In this document: piece by piece, positions 1 to 8,229 of the stretch
Layout of the letters: every line of letters starts with the position of its first letter
Position numbering within the stretch: position 1 is the first letter of the stretch
The notes under the pieces: model-generated
Told to the model about the DNA's origin: nothing
The model's input: only the letters and a program-made list of their open reading frames with translations
Database searches by the model: none
Assembly (NCBI GenBank): GCA_051819765.1
Contig: JBNJGT010000012.1
Coordinates: 1 to 30,867 of the forward strand
Source of the DNA: JBNJGT01 sp051819765
Lineage (GTDB): Archaea; Nanobdellota; Nanobdellia; Woesearchaeales; JACJVW01
Direction: 5' to 3'
Length of the DNA: 30,867 nucleotides
Translations under genes and position numbers: made by a program

Positions 1-11
1 GATAACCCCAT
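1..11 (-). CDS. Possible 5' end of a gene running off the left edge
   Basis: On the minus strand an ATG at 11-9 opens a frame (Met-Gly-Leu...) that leaves the window at once. It is preceded by a GAGGGTG Shine-Dalgarno-like run about 4 nt upstream and by a TATA box (TTTATATA, 55-62) about 45 nt upstream, which would give a short leader. Only three codons are visible, so the product cannot be named. The call rests only on the promoter, SD and start arrangement seen elsewhere in this window. Confidence 0.3.
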
Positions 12-54
12 ACACACCCTCTTTTTTATTATACGACTGTCTTAGGGCATTTCA

Positions 55-62
55 TATATAAA
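55..62. promoter_or_regulatory. TATA box readable in both directions
   Basis: TATATAAA on the plus strand, TTTATATA on the minus strand. On the plus strand the expected transcription start, about 26 nt beyond the box centre, is near 84, where the structured element R1 begins. On the minus strand it could serve the putative gene starting at 11. Direction is not resolved by sequence alone. Confidence 0.45.
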
Positions 63-83
63 TGTTTTCATCAGATGGACCTA

Positions 84-231
84 TCTCTTTTGTGAGTGAT
101 TTTGGATTGGTATCATATGGCCAAAACCTGTAGTCCCAGAGGACTCATCACGGGTGGAGGTCCCTTACGGGGACACAGCCATTCGTAAATGGGATTTTGA
201 CAATACGAAATCCTTAAAATCACTCATTTTT
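84..231 (+). ncRNA. Candidate structured non-coding RNA R1 (~148 nt)
   Basis: The segment begins about 26 nt after a plus-strand TATA box. It is closed by a long stem: TGAGTGATTTT (93-103) pairs with AAAATCACTCA (216-226), extended by GGATT (104-108) with AATCC (209-213) across a 2-nt bulge. It ends in a T5 run (227-231). Inside are hairpins AGTCC-CAGA-GGACT (132-145), GTCCC-TTACG-GGGAC (160-174) and TTCGTA/TACGAA (182-187, 204-209); the last competes with the closing-stem extension at 208-209. No credible ORF covers it. A related sequence lies at about 24966-25098. Promoter, closing stem and U-run together look like an independent RNA gene. I do not recognise a known family; a repeat or mobile element remains an alternative. 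Confidence 0.5.
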
Positions 232-378
232 AGTGCCCTTCGGATTGGATCGATCGGATTCTGTTTTTGAAATAGAAAAGGATGAAGATCCAGCCCAAAA
301 ATGGGGTGATAGAAAAAACGCCGGATAGACAGATACAAGCTACCTTCAGTTCTGGCTAGGTAATCTACTACAAGGTTT
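232..378. other. Gene-free stretch 3' of the tadC-like gene
   Basis: No supportable gene. On the minus strand, downstream of the membrane-protein stop codon, a T6 run (complement of A6 at about 313-318) follows a GC-rich CCGGCG and could be the U-tract where transcription of the pilus block ends. Archaeal termination commonly uses such U-runs without a required hairpin. Confidence 0.3.
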
Positions 379-2562
379 CTATCCGAGCGTGGAACCAAGG
401 ATTGTAGATGCGATGATATTGAAAAGCAGCATCACAAAGAAAGTTATGACCGAATACAAAATCGTGCTGTTGACCATATTCTTCCCAAGATTGTAATTAA
501 GTATGATCTTATCCTCTCCTTCATCAATACCAGTCATGATATTTGTAAGGATATAGGAGATCTGTACCACGTAGATACCGACAATGATCTGAAAATAAAA
601 GGTTGGAAGGCCGGTACCAAACATCTCAAGAAGACCTCCTGTTCCACCAGTTCCGGACATCTCCCCCATGTTACCCATCTGGTTTGTGAGTCTGCCGAGA
701 ATACTCGTGATCATTGAGGTTATGCCTACGACAATCCCTGAGATTGCAGGTGTCAGAAACTTCACCTGTGATGCCATGGATGAGACAATCTCAGCCATGA
801 GGTCCTTCAATCGCTCATTCACCTTATGGATCTCCTTCACGTAACGTGCAACGTTTGACATAGCCTGGGCCGCAATGAGCGGGCCTTTTCTGATACTTTG
901 CACCAGCACTTTCATTGAGCTCTCTATGAGGTTTGAGGGGTACAGGTTTGCAGCTCCGTTCTTAGGATTGAATATGGCATCATAGATGCCTAGTCCCATC
1001 TTACGGATGTTCATGCTCACCACATTAAAGAATTGCCCGGAAACAGTGTTCTGCATGACATCTGCTACTTTTCCAAAGACAAGCTCTGCTGGATATCCAT
1101 CACCAAGGCGGTTTCCCAATTGAAAGAGTGCTGATGAGAACTCAAGCTCCAGTTGTTTTGCCTTATTTCGGATGTCAATCACATTGCCGCTAGTCAGCCG
1201 ATAATAAATGCCGAACCCAAGCCCCAGCGCAAGGGGTACACAAATGCTCAGAAGCGAGGCCCCAAGCCCGAATGGTCCGATTTCAGTTCCATCATCAGTG
1301 GTCTGATAATCCAATAGTTTGTAGGGCGCACTTTCAACGTTTGTCTTTTGGATATCTATACCGCGATCAATGATAAGGGAAATATCAAACTCAGGATTCA
1401 TCATATGCATGATCAGTGGACTGAACCCGATAAGGAGCAGTGTCACTGCCACAAGTATTCCCAGTGTCTTTGGGTCAAGAGATAGCTCCATTCCAGCGAT
1501 GTTCACTTTTTTTTTGGGAGGTGCAGAGATGCTCAATGTCGCATCACTGGATCCCGAAGGCCGGGTTACAAGGATTGATTTCCCGAGAAGGAACACTGCC
1601 AGGGGAATGCCGATATTATATAGTGCCGAAATATGGTACCATTGCACGCCTTCCATGAAACTCACAACCAGTGGCAGGATGACAAGGCCAAGGATTGGAA
1701 GGATGACACCCAGCATGTTCAAGGCATTGATAGGCCCTTTCAGGTTCTGGGCGAAGTGCAGCATCTTCTCATAGGTGCCATCAAGGATTATATCCAGGCT
1801 CTTATCAAGCATCTCCAGTCGGCGTTCTTCATATCCCTCATACAGTGAGGATTGGATCATGTGGAATGCCTCGACGAATTCCATATTGGATTCCCGCCAC
1901 TGTTCCAGATAATCGTCCAGGGATTCTTTTATGCTTGCTGCTTTCTCGACCTCAACATTCCAGAGGATTCGTTTGAAATCAAGGGAAAGTGGGGGGGTTA
2001 GGTGTTCAGCCGCAAAATAGATTGCTTTTTCGAGATTTGAGGTATGTCTCATATAGGTTACCACATAAAAGACTGAGATAACCATCTGCTTGCTTGCCTC
2101 CATCTTCCATTTCTTCTCAAAATAGATGGGTAGATTGATAAGGGAGTTCAGGGAGGCCACACCCAGTATAGTAAAAAATCCCATGAGAAACATGGATTCA
2201 AGTAGAATGAAACTGGGTAGTCCAAAAAGCAATATTACGAGCAAGGGCAGGAGGTAGCCGAAACTCACAGCTCCTGTAGGCGTTATGTTGAGGTGGCAGG
2301 TGTTGATCGCTTCCTGTAGTTGGTTAGCCTTTTTCGGGCTGGGTTTGATTTTGAGGATAGTTTCTGCCTGGTTGCATGCCTTCTCGTAAAAGGTCATGGC
2401 GGTCGGAAGATTCTCATCCTTGAATTGCTCATATTCCCGTGTTTCCACACGGTCAGGTACATCTATCTGCTCATCTTCACTTGTCTCGATGATGCTGTCA
2501 TTAAGGGTGCGATCTAGTTTCTGGAGATATTTGGCAGAGAGTTTATGCATATCCTCTTTCAT
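379..2562 (-). CDS. TadC/FlaJ-like membrane platform protein with two T2SSF domains
   Basis: An integral membrane scaffold of a type IV pilus, archaellum or type II secretion-like machine, expected to sit in the cytoplasmic membrane and transmit force from the ATPase encoded just upstream. A soluble N-terminus of about 100 residues is followed by a hydrophobic pair and a helical T2SSF-type domain. Further hydrophobic segments lead to a second T2SSF-like domain and C-terminal membrane helices. At 727 residues it is far longer than a single-domain TadC (about 300) and longer than FlaJ, in line with an internal duplication. The ATG at 2562 is chosen because it overlaps the preceding ATPase stop by 4 nt (ATGA) and has GGAG upstream; an alternative ATG at 2607 would overlap by 49 nt. 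It is the last gene of the minus-strand block. No pilin or prepilin peptidase gene is present nearby. Confidence 0.85.
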   Translation of the reverse strand: MKEDMHKLSAKYLQKLDRTLNDSIIETSEDEQIDVPDRVETREYEQFKDENLPTAMTFYEKACNQAETILKIKPSPKKANQLQEAINTCHLNITPTGAVSFGYLLPLLVILLFGLPSFILLESMFLMGFFTILGVASLNSLINLPIYFEKKWKMEASKQMVISVFYVVTYMRHTSNLEKAIYFAAEHLTPPLSLDFKRILWNVEVEKAASIKESLDDYLEQWRESNMEFVEAFHMIQSSLYEGYEERRLEMLDKSLDIILDGTYEKMLHFAQNLKGPINALNMLGVILPILGLVILPLVVSFMEGVQWYHISALYNIGIPLAVFLLGKSILVTRPSGSSDATLSISAPPKKKVNIAGMELSLDPKTLGILVAVTLLLIGFSPLIMHMMNPEFDISLIIDRGIDIQKTNVESAPYKLLDYQTTDDGTEIGPFGLGASLLSICVPLALGLGFGIYYRLTSGNVIDIRNKAKQLELEFSSALFQLGNRLGDGYPAELVFGKVADVMQNTVSGQFFNVVSMNIRKMGLGIYDAIFNPKNGAANLYPSNLIESSMKVLVQSIRKGPLIAAQAMSNVARYVKEIHKVNERLKDLMAEIVSSMASQVKFLTPAISGIVVGITSMITSILGRLTNQMGNMGEMSGTGGTGGLLEMFGTGLPTFYFQIIVGIYVVQISYILTNIMTGIDEGEDKIILNYNLGKNMVNSTILYSVITFFVMLLFNIIASTILGSTLG

Positions 2563-4835
2563 TTCATCTCGATCTCCTTGACAGCGCGGCGTAGCCAGTT
2601 CTTCCATTCCGAAAAGAGCCGTTCATAATCAAGGGCACCTGATTCCTGTTTTATCCGTTCAGATAGTATATGGAACTGATCATTGCACCTGATGGTGAAT
2701 TCAGCTTCAAGTAGTTCATTCCTGTCAGCTTCCTTTGCAGCCTTGACCTGCTCCTCCTTGATTCTGCCTCGAATGGTGATGTTTTCCCAGACTGCATCCC
2801 AATTGCCTGCAAGCTCGCTCACATTCCCTGCGACCGCTTTTATGATCTCGCTGTCCCCATTGATAAGATCAGCAGTGGGTTCAACCGTGTCAGTGGTAGA
2901 ATTATATTTGAGAAGATCCACAAAACCCCCTTCAGTGAAGGGATCATTCTCCCAGTGCTTTCGCACCTCTGTGATCTGGGTGATCCTCCGGAATTTATGG
3001 ATCCCATCAGCTGAACGCACAGGGTTTGCCACAATGCACACATCAGTTGCCTTGAATGAGGTCTTTGGTACTCCGATATCATTGACTACCCTGTCGTATA
3101 TCCCGTAAGGTGAATCACCGTGGATGGTGCCGGCAACTGTATTTGCAGCGGCTCCTACTCTCATGGCCTCATACAGGGCCTTTGCCTCTGTGCTTCGCAC
3201 CTCACCCACAATCAGCGCAGAATCACCCAGTCGCAGGGTTGACCTGATACCATCATCAGCTCCCATCTCGCTTGAGGAACGGGAAAGTGCAGAAGCGACC
3301 TTCATAGGTTGGATATTGAAACCGAGATCACGCATAGCTTTCGTCGGAAGCTCAAGCGTGTCCTCGATGGTGATGATCCTGTATCGGCGCATGATCTCAA
3401 TCAGGAGCGAACTCAGGAACGAGCTTTTCCCGCTCCCCCTTGTCCCCGCAATCAGGAGTGTTCTCGTGCCGTCAACCAGAAAGGAAAGTACCCCTGCAGC
3501 TAGTGGTGAGATCATATTGTTTTTTATGAATAAGGGTAATGTCCAGGGTTTACTCCGGTGCCGCCGGAATGAAAAGGCTAATCCTGACGGATTCAATGGT
3601 TCGGTGATGGTTGATACCCTGATAGATGCCTGGGGAAGTTCAAGGGATGAGTCAAGTAGCGGGTTAGCCTCATCAAGCGGTCTGCCTGATATCATCCTTA
3701 GCTTTGATGCCCAGCTTTCTGCTTCAGTGTGAGTGGGAACTATGTTTGTCATGCAATCCCCATAGTCTCCATGGACGATGAATATCGGAATCCTTCCCAT
3801 CGGACTGTTGATGGATATATCCTGGACTGCAGGATCAGAAAGAAGCACTTCGATAAGCCCGAACCCCACCGTGTACCGGACAAGGATTTCGGTCAGTTCA
3901 TCAAATTCCTTATCACTGAGCCTGATCTGGCGTTGTTCAGCAAGTTCCTCTAAAAGATCAGCACTCACATTGTAGAATACCTGGCGCATCCGTTCAGGGT
4001 CTACGAACTCGGAACGCTTTGGCTTATGCTCGGCAAGGATTCGGCGAGCGGTATCAAGCAGTTCATACCTATCCTCATCAAGCTTGAATTCGGGGGGCAT
4101 TATATGGTAGAGGTACCGTGAGTCATCCCCCAAGGAGAACACAGTCACTTCTGTTCCATTGATCGTATAGTTATCAATCTCATCTCCCTCGATTGGATAG
4201 GACGCGAGGAGTTTGGTGTACATGAAATCAGGTTTGATGCTGGGCGCAAATATCTTACGATAAGCATCCCGTTCCCCCACTTTATAGCCTGAAAGATACG
4301 GTTGCGCAACAGCTATCAGTTTGGTTTCATCAAATCCCTTAATCACATAATTCAGGACAGTGACGAAATTCTGCTGCAACCGGCCTCGCTGGGGGTCCAT
4401 GCCATTCAGTGCCATCTTCTCACGCCGATACAGCCGTTTGATCTCCACATACGCGCCGAGCGGATCGCTCTTCAGACTATAGAAGACCAGGTGCTGCAGA
4501 TGCGTGAGCTTTTGGTTCAAGTCCTTTTCAAATTCATTCTGGGGAGCAGAATTTGTCTTCAGCAATCCCTGTCTGACGATGCGTGAGAAAAGATTGGCTA
4601 CTCCCATGAGCATCATGGTCTGCGAATAGTCATACTCATAATCTCTTTTTTGGAAGAAGACAATCTTTGAGATATTCTTGATATGGATAAGTTTCTCGAT
4701 TGTCCGCGCCATGCATTCTGGGCTGTCTTCAAGTGAAGGGGAAAGGGTGCATCCATCGCAGTTGATACGAAGGATAGTATCTTCTCCTTGCCTCTCTACC
4801 TCATATCCACAGACCTTTTTCTCAACAAGTTCCAT
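2559..4835 (-). CDS. Type II/IV secretion (FlaI/TadA/PilB-like) ATPase, CDGC-type N-terminus
   Basis: A hexameric motor ATPase expected to drive pilin or substrate assembly through the TadC-like protein that follows it. Visible motifs: Walker A GTRGSGKSS near residue 465, Asp box TIEDTLELP, Walker B region ALIVGEVRS near 540, and a His box AGTIHGD. The first 45 residues hold four cysteines (C9, C26, C29, C41), including CDGC, which could bind metal or an Fe-S cluster; this is inference. The 758 residues are longer than FlaI because of an N-terminal region of about 300 residues. The start codon shares one base with the stop of the upstream MBL gene (TGATG), and the downstream gene overlaps by ATGA, so translation of the three genes appears coupled. 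Confidence 0.88.
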   Translation of the reverse strand: MELVEKKVCGYEVERQGEDTILRINCDGCTLSPSLEDSPECMARTIEKLIHIKNISKIVFFQKRDYEYDYSQTMMLMGVANLFSRIVRQGLLKTNSAPQNEFEKDLNQKLTHLQHLVFYSLKSDPLGAYVEIKRLYRREKMALNGMDPQRGRLQQNFVTVLNYVIKGFDETKLIAVAQPYLSGYKVGERDAYRKIFAPSIKPDFMYTKLLASYPIEGDEIDNYTINGTEVTVFSLGDDSRYLYHIMPPEFKLDEDRYELLDTARRILAEHKPKRSEFVDPERMRQVFYNVSADLLEELAEQRQIRLSDKEFDELTEILVRYTVGFGLIEVLLSDPAVQDISINSPMGRIPIFIVHGDYGDCMTNIVPTHTEAESWASKLRMISGRPLDEANPLLDSSLELPQASIRVSTITEPLNPSGLAFSFRRHRSKPWTLPLFIKNNMISPLAAGVLSFLVDGTRTLLIAGTRGSGKSSFLSSLLIEIMRRYRIITIEDTLELPTKAMRDLGFNIQPMKVASALSRSSSEMGADDGIRSTLRLGDSALIVGEVRSTEAKALYEAMRVGAAANTVAGTIHGDSPYGIYDRVVNDIGVPKTSFKATDVCIVANPVRSADGIHKFRRITQITEVRKHWENDPFTEGGFVDLLKYNSTTDTVEPTADLINGDSEIIKAVAGNVSELAGNWDAVWENITIRGRIKEEQVKAAKEADRNELLEAEFTIRCNDQFHILSERIKQESGALDYERLFSEWKNWLRRAVKEIEMK

Positions 4836-5434
4836 CAGTCAAACCGCTTTACCTTGCATTCGCATAATTCCTCAAAGTCATCAGCATCATGTTTGCCTCC
4901 CACAACAGTCCCATAATGCATAGGGATCGCCCATTCCGGGTTGATTGCATTGACGGCTTCGGCTGCTTCCTCAGCATCCATGGTATAGGTCCCACCTACC
5001 GGTACCATGACAATGTCAGCTTTGATTGAATCCATCTCCGGGATCCTGTCAGTATCCCCCGCGTGATAGATGCGCGCCTCTTTCGTTGTGATGATATATC
5101 CCACCCAGTTCTTTTCCTTTGGGTGAAATTCCTTGTTTACATTGTAGGCCGGGACAGTTTCGATTGAGATGCCGTCTCGCTCCAATGTCTGATTGGGTCC
5201 GACGATAGTTGCGCCTTTCACATCACAACCCTCTGTTACCATGACCTCAGTATGCGCCCCCCGAATCTTTGCGATGTCTTCAGTGCTGCAATGGTCAAAG
5301 TGATCATGTGTGATTAGAATGATGTCAGCTACTTCACCACCCTCTATCTGGTAGGGATCGATATAGATGATTTTCTCGCCCCTTATCTTGAGCGCGGCAT
5401 GGCCAAGCCAGGAAATATCTATTGGGAAATCCAT
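4835..5434 (-). CDS. MBL-fold metal-dependent hydrolase (UlaG/UPF0173-like)
   Basis: A compact 199-residue metallo-beta-lactamase-fold protein. Metal-ligand motifs are THDHFDHC, HAGDTD and the late MHYG, with the N-terminal GHAALKI strand typical of UlaG-like hydrolases. The substrate is unknown; the family includes phosphodiesterases and lactonases. A strong Shine-Dalgarno AGGAGGTG (5440-5447) lies 5 nt before the ATG, and a TATTTAAA box (5472-5479) precedes it, so the gene probably has its own promoter. Its stop overlaps the start of the secretion ATPase by one base, so it may be co-transcribed with the motor genes, though no direct role in secretion is implied. Confidence 0.85.
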   Translation of the reverse strand: MDFPIDISWLGHAALKIRGEKIIYIDPYQIEGGEVADIILITHDHFDHCSTEDIAKIRGAHTEVMVTEGCDVKGATIVGPNQTLERDGISIETVPAYNVNKEFHPKEKNWVGYIITTKEARIYHAGDTDRIPEMDSIKADIVMVPVGGTYTMDAEEAAEAVNAINPEWAIPMHYGTVVGGKHDADDFEELCECKVKRFD

Positions 5435-5471
5435 TCTAACACCTCCTTTGGGCTAAAAAGAAGTAAATTGC

Positions 5472-5479
5472 TATTTAAA
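5472..5479 (-). promoter_or_regulatory. TATA box of the MBL-fold gene
   Basis: The minus strand reads TTTAAATA. A start site about 26 nt downstream falls near 5449, immediately before the AGGAGGTG Shine-Dalgarno (5440-5447). The mRNA leader would thus be little more than the SD itself. Confidence 0.5.
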
Positions 5480-5484
5480 TCTAC

Positions 5485-5865
5485 TCATTTAAGGCCTGAC
5501 ATGACCTTCACCAGGTCCCGTGAAGTTATGATTCCAACCACCTTATCATCTTTGGTGATGGGGATCCGTCTGAGGTGATGTTTTTGCATTGCTCGGCTGA
5601 CCTCAAGCAGCGTGGAGGATATGTCACAGGTGATCATATTTTTCACCATGATATTCTTGATCAATACCTCCTTTGGAGAAGTGCCATCTGCTACAATCTT
5701 CATGACATCATTCTCTGTGATGATACCAACATGGCGCTTTTTTGGATCCGTGACAATCAGGCAGCCGATCTTTTTGGAGACCATCTTCTTGACAGCTTTG
5801 TCCATGGTGTCCGTATCTTTGCAGGTCACAATCCGGCGCGTCATCCAGTCTTTCAGTTTTATCAT
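5485..5865 (-). CDS. Tandem CBS-domain protein
   Basis: A 126-residue stand-alone Bateman module: two CBS repeats (about residues 8-60 and 75-126) with typical strands such as KKIGCLIVTD, VGIITENDVMK and VVGIITSRDLVK. Such proteins bind adenosyl ligands (AMP, ATP, SAM) and act as energy or metabolite sensors; the partner here is unknown. A TATA-like TATAAAAAA (complement of 5888-5896) is centred 27 nt before the ATG and lies just upstream of the coding start, after the K-rich ATPase stop. The gene therefore probably has its own promoter with a leaderless transcript, although it follows the ATPase by only 36 bp. Confidence 0.85.
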   Translation of the reverse strand: MIKLKDWMTRRIVTCKDTDTMDKAVKKMVSKKIGCLIVTDPKKRHVGIITENDVMKIVADGTSPKEVLIKNIMVKNMITCDISSTLLEVSRAMQKHHLRRIPITKDDKVVGIITSRDLVKVMSGLK

Positions 5866-5887
5866 GGTGCATTCCTCTTTGTATTGA

Positions 5888-5896
5888 TTTTTTATA
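5888..5896 (-). promoter_or_regulatory. TATA box of the CBS-domain gene
   Basis: The minus strand reads TATAAAAAA, centred about 27 nt before the ATG at 5865. This matches the spacing at other leaderless promoters in the window. Confidence 0.45.
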
Positions 5897-5901
5897 CTTT
5901 T

Positions 5902-8229
5902 CTACTCGAACGGTATGTTTCGGTTCACATATTTGAAAAAATTGTGCGGGTTGGTGTAATATTCTCCGATAGCCTTTCCCACCTTATCAACATCATTTAT
6001 ATTATGGTATTGCAGCCACTTAAGGATACGGATTTTATCATTGATGTCCTCCATTATCTCTTTTTGACTGAGCCCTGTGAAGAGCTGGATGGTATTCATG
6101 AGCATCTGGGACTTATTGACCTCTATCTGGTTATCCTTTTGGGCATCATATTGGTGCAGTACCTTTGCTTCTCCTTTCGGAGTGACCTCAGCAAACTGGA
6201 ATGTTCGTCGAAGACCAGACCGTCTGTTCCTGTATTGCACCAGTATGATTGACAATGCCGGAATCATGGCCTTCGGGATATCGATTGGGGGATTAGTAAG
6301 TCTGGTTATGACCTCTTCAGCAGTATTGGCGTGGATTGTGGCATAGACACTATGCCCCGTATGCATTGCCTCAAAAAGCACCTCAGCCTCCTTCTTTCGC
6401 CGGATCTCTCCTACAAGGATCCGATCGGGACGCTGCCGCAGGCTGTTGACCACAAGGTCAAGCATGGTGACCGCTCCCTTGTTCTCGTTGTTTGGGGGGC
6501 GCGTCAGCATAGGTACCCAGTGCAGGTATTTGGGAAGCTGGATCTCCTTTGTATCCTCGATTGAGATGATCCTCTGGTTGATGGGAAAAAGGCCAGCCAG
6601 GGAATTGAGCATGCTTGTCTTTCCTGAAGCGGTTCCCCCCGCGATAAGCGCTGATAACTCGTATTGCATCCCCAACCAGATCAGGGCTGCTGAGTGGGGT
6701 GAGATTGTCTTTGACCTGATCAGGTCAGTGATAGTCCATGGCTTGGATGAAGCCTTACGGATTGTTATCGTATTCCCCTGGTGCGATATGGGCGTCAGTG
6801 TCGCATTAACCCGATCTCCTTTGTTGAAGCTGGCATCAAGCAGGGGCTCAAGCACAGAGAGCGACCGTCCTACCTTCCGTCCCAGCGTCATTGCATAATG
6901 CCGGACCTGGTCCTCATTTTCCAGATGGATTGTGGTCTTCAACCATCCATGTTTCTTATGAAATATCCAGATCGGCTCCTTGGCAGAATTGATGGCAATC
7001 TCTTCAATGTGTGAGTCACCCATCAAAAGTTCAATCTTCCCAAGTCCCAGGCTCTTCTGGATCAGGTAGGTCGTAAGGAAGCTTTGGGTCTCATCATCCA
7101 TATCCGGAAAATACTTTGAGATCAGGCTCACGATAGTCTCCGAGAATTTGCGTTCCGCAAGCTCATTCTTTTTGATATCAGTGATGTCGGCCATCCCTAG
7201 TTTGACCTTATTGATCAGCTCGCGCCTTATTTTTTCAAGGAAATATTCCGTCTGCTTGGTAAGGCTTGCGATATTCACATCATAGATGCTGATAAATTCA
7301 TCCATCCGCCGTACAACCCGTGCCGTCACAGGAATGTTCTTTGACTTGAACTCATATTGATCGATGAGCTCCTCCTCGTCCAGGTTAATCTGCTGGCTGA
7401 TATATGTGTTGAGCCTGAGAAGATACGCCTCCTCCTTTGAGTGCTTACGGGTGAGCTCCTCTGTATCACTGTTTTGGATATCATTCTTCTCTTCTTTGAC
7501 TGAAAGGTAGAATGTCTTCAGATACACGAGAATATGATTTATCAGTTCCTTTTGCTCCTTGTTGAGCTTTGCCTTCTCACCGAACAACCTGCGTATCACA
7601 ACATCTTTTCCTTCATCAGTATAGACGAGTTTATCCCAGTCCATCTCTGCAAGGCCAAGCTTATGATCCAGTATCTGCAACTGTTTTGAGGACAGGTCAA
7701 GCAGTTTTACCTTGGTCTTTTCCAGGCGGTTGTAAGAGAACTGCTGGATGATTGATTCCTTGTCTTGGTGAAGCTTGAATAGCTCATTGAGAAATGGGTT
7801 TGTGAATCGATAATGGTCAGGATCGAACTCAGCCTTGTTTGGCGGCCCTTTTGGTTTTTTTTTCGGTGCTTTTGCAGCCGTGGTTTCCTGGGACTTGCCT
7901 GTGGAGACTTTCTTTTTTGCAGCTTGCTTTGCGGTTTGCTTGCTGGCCTTTGTTGCTTTCTTTTTTTTTGCTGGCTTTGCAGCTTGCTTTCTTTCACTGG
8001 TTGCTTTCTTTTTTTTTTCTGTGTTTGATTCCGTTTGGGTGCTGTTTGTTTTCTTTTTTGCAGTTGTTTTTTTTTGGCTTGCTGCCTGTTTTCTTACTGC
8101 AGTGGTTGTTTTCTTTTTTTTTGCTGTCTTTGCAGTTTGCTTGCTTGCACTGTTTGCTTTCTTCTTTGTGACTGGTTTGGGTGTCGCAGCCTTTTTGCCT
8201 GTTGTAGTGCCTTTCGTTTTTACAGTCAT
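5902..8229 (-). CDS. FlaI-like secretion ATPase with histone-H1-like Lys/Ala-rich N-terminal tail
   Basis: The C-terminal part is a type II/IV secretion ATPase: Walker A GGTASGKTS near residue 530, Asp box SIEDTKEIQLP near 556, Walker B ILVGEIRR near 603 and His box ATIHANTAEE. The first ~135 residues are almost entirely Lys, Ala, Thr, Ser and Gln, in repeats such as KKKATKASKQTAK, resembling the tails of histone H1 or bacterial HU/AlgP-like proteins. That tail is then joined to a helical region. Such tails usually bind nucleic acid; a DNA contact here is inference. The coding strand of the tail holds five A9-A10 runs. Its start overlaps the stop of the upstream winged-helix coiled-coil gene by 4 nt (ATGA), indicating translational coupling. 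It differs clearly in sequence from the ATPase at 2559-4835, so two motors serve one visible membrane platform. Confidence 0.87.
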   Translation of the reverse strand: MTVKTKGTTTGKKAATPKPVTKKKANSASKQTAKTAKKKKTTTAVRKQAASQKKTTAKKKTNSTQTESNTEKKKKATSERKQAAKPAKKKKATKASKQTAKQAAKKKVSTGKSQETTAAKAPKKKPKGPPNKAEFDPDHYRFTNPFLNELFKLHQDKESIIQQFSYNRLEKTKVKLLDLSSKQLQILDHKLGLAEMDWDKLVYTDEGKDVVIRRLFGEKAKLNKEQKELINHILVYLKTFYLSVKEEKNDIQNSDTEELTRKHSKEEAYLLRLNTYISQQINLDEEELIDQYEFKSKNIPVTARVVRRMDEFISIYDVNIASLTKQTEYFLEKIRRELINKVKLGMADITDIKKNELAERKFSETIVSLISKYFPDMDDETQSFLTTYLIQKSLGLGKIELLMGDSHIEEIAINSAKEPIWIFHKKHGWLKTTIHLENEDQVRHYAMTLGRKVGRSLSVLEPLLDASFNKGDRVNATLTPISHQGNTITIRKASSKPWTITDLIRSKTISPHSAALIWLGMQYELSALIAGGTASGKTSMLNSLAGLFPINQRIISIEDTKEIQLPKYLHWVPMLTRPPNNENKGAVTMLDLVVNSLRQRPDRILVGEIRRKKEAEVLFEAMHTGHSVYATIHANTAEEVITRLTNPPIDIPKAMIPALSIILVQYRNRRSGLRRTFQFAEVTPKGEAKVLHQYDAQKDNQIEVNKSQMLMNTIQLFTGLSQKEIMEDINDKIRILKWLQYHNINDVDKVGKAIGEYYTNPHNFFKYVNRNIPFE

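Noticed and set aside
165..398. 77-residue ORF on the minus strand from a TTG
   Set aside because: It overlaps the tadC-like stop and the structured R1 element, starts with a weak codon and has no SD; the protein looks random.
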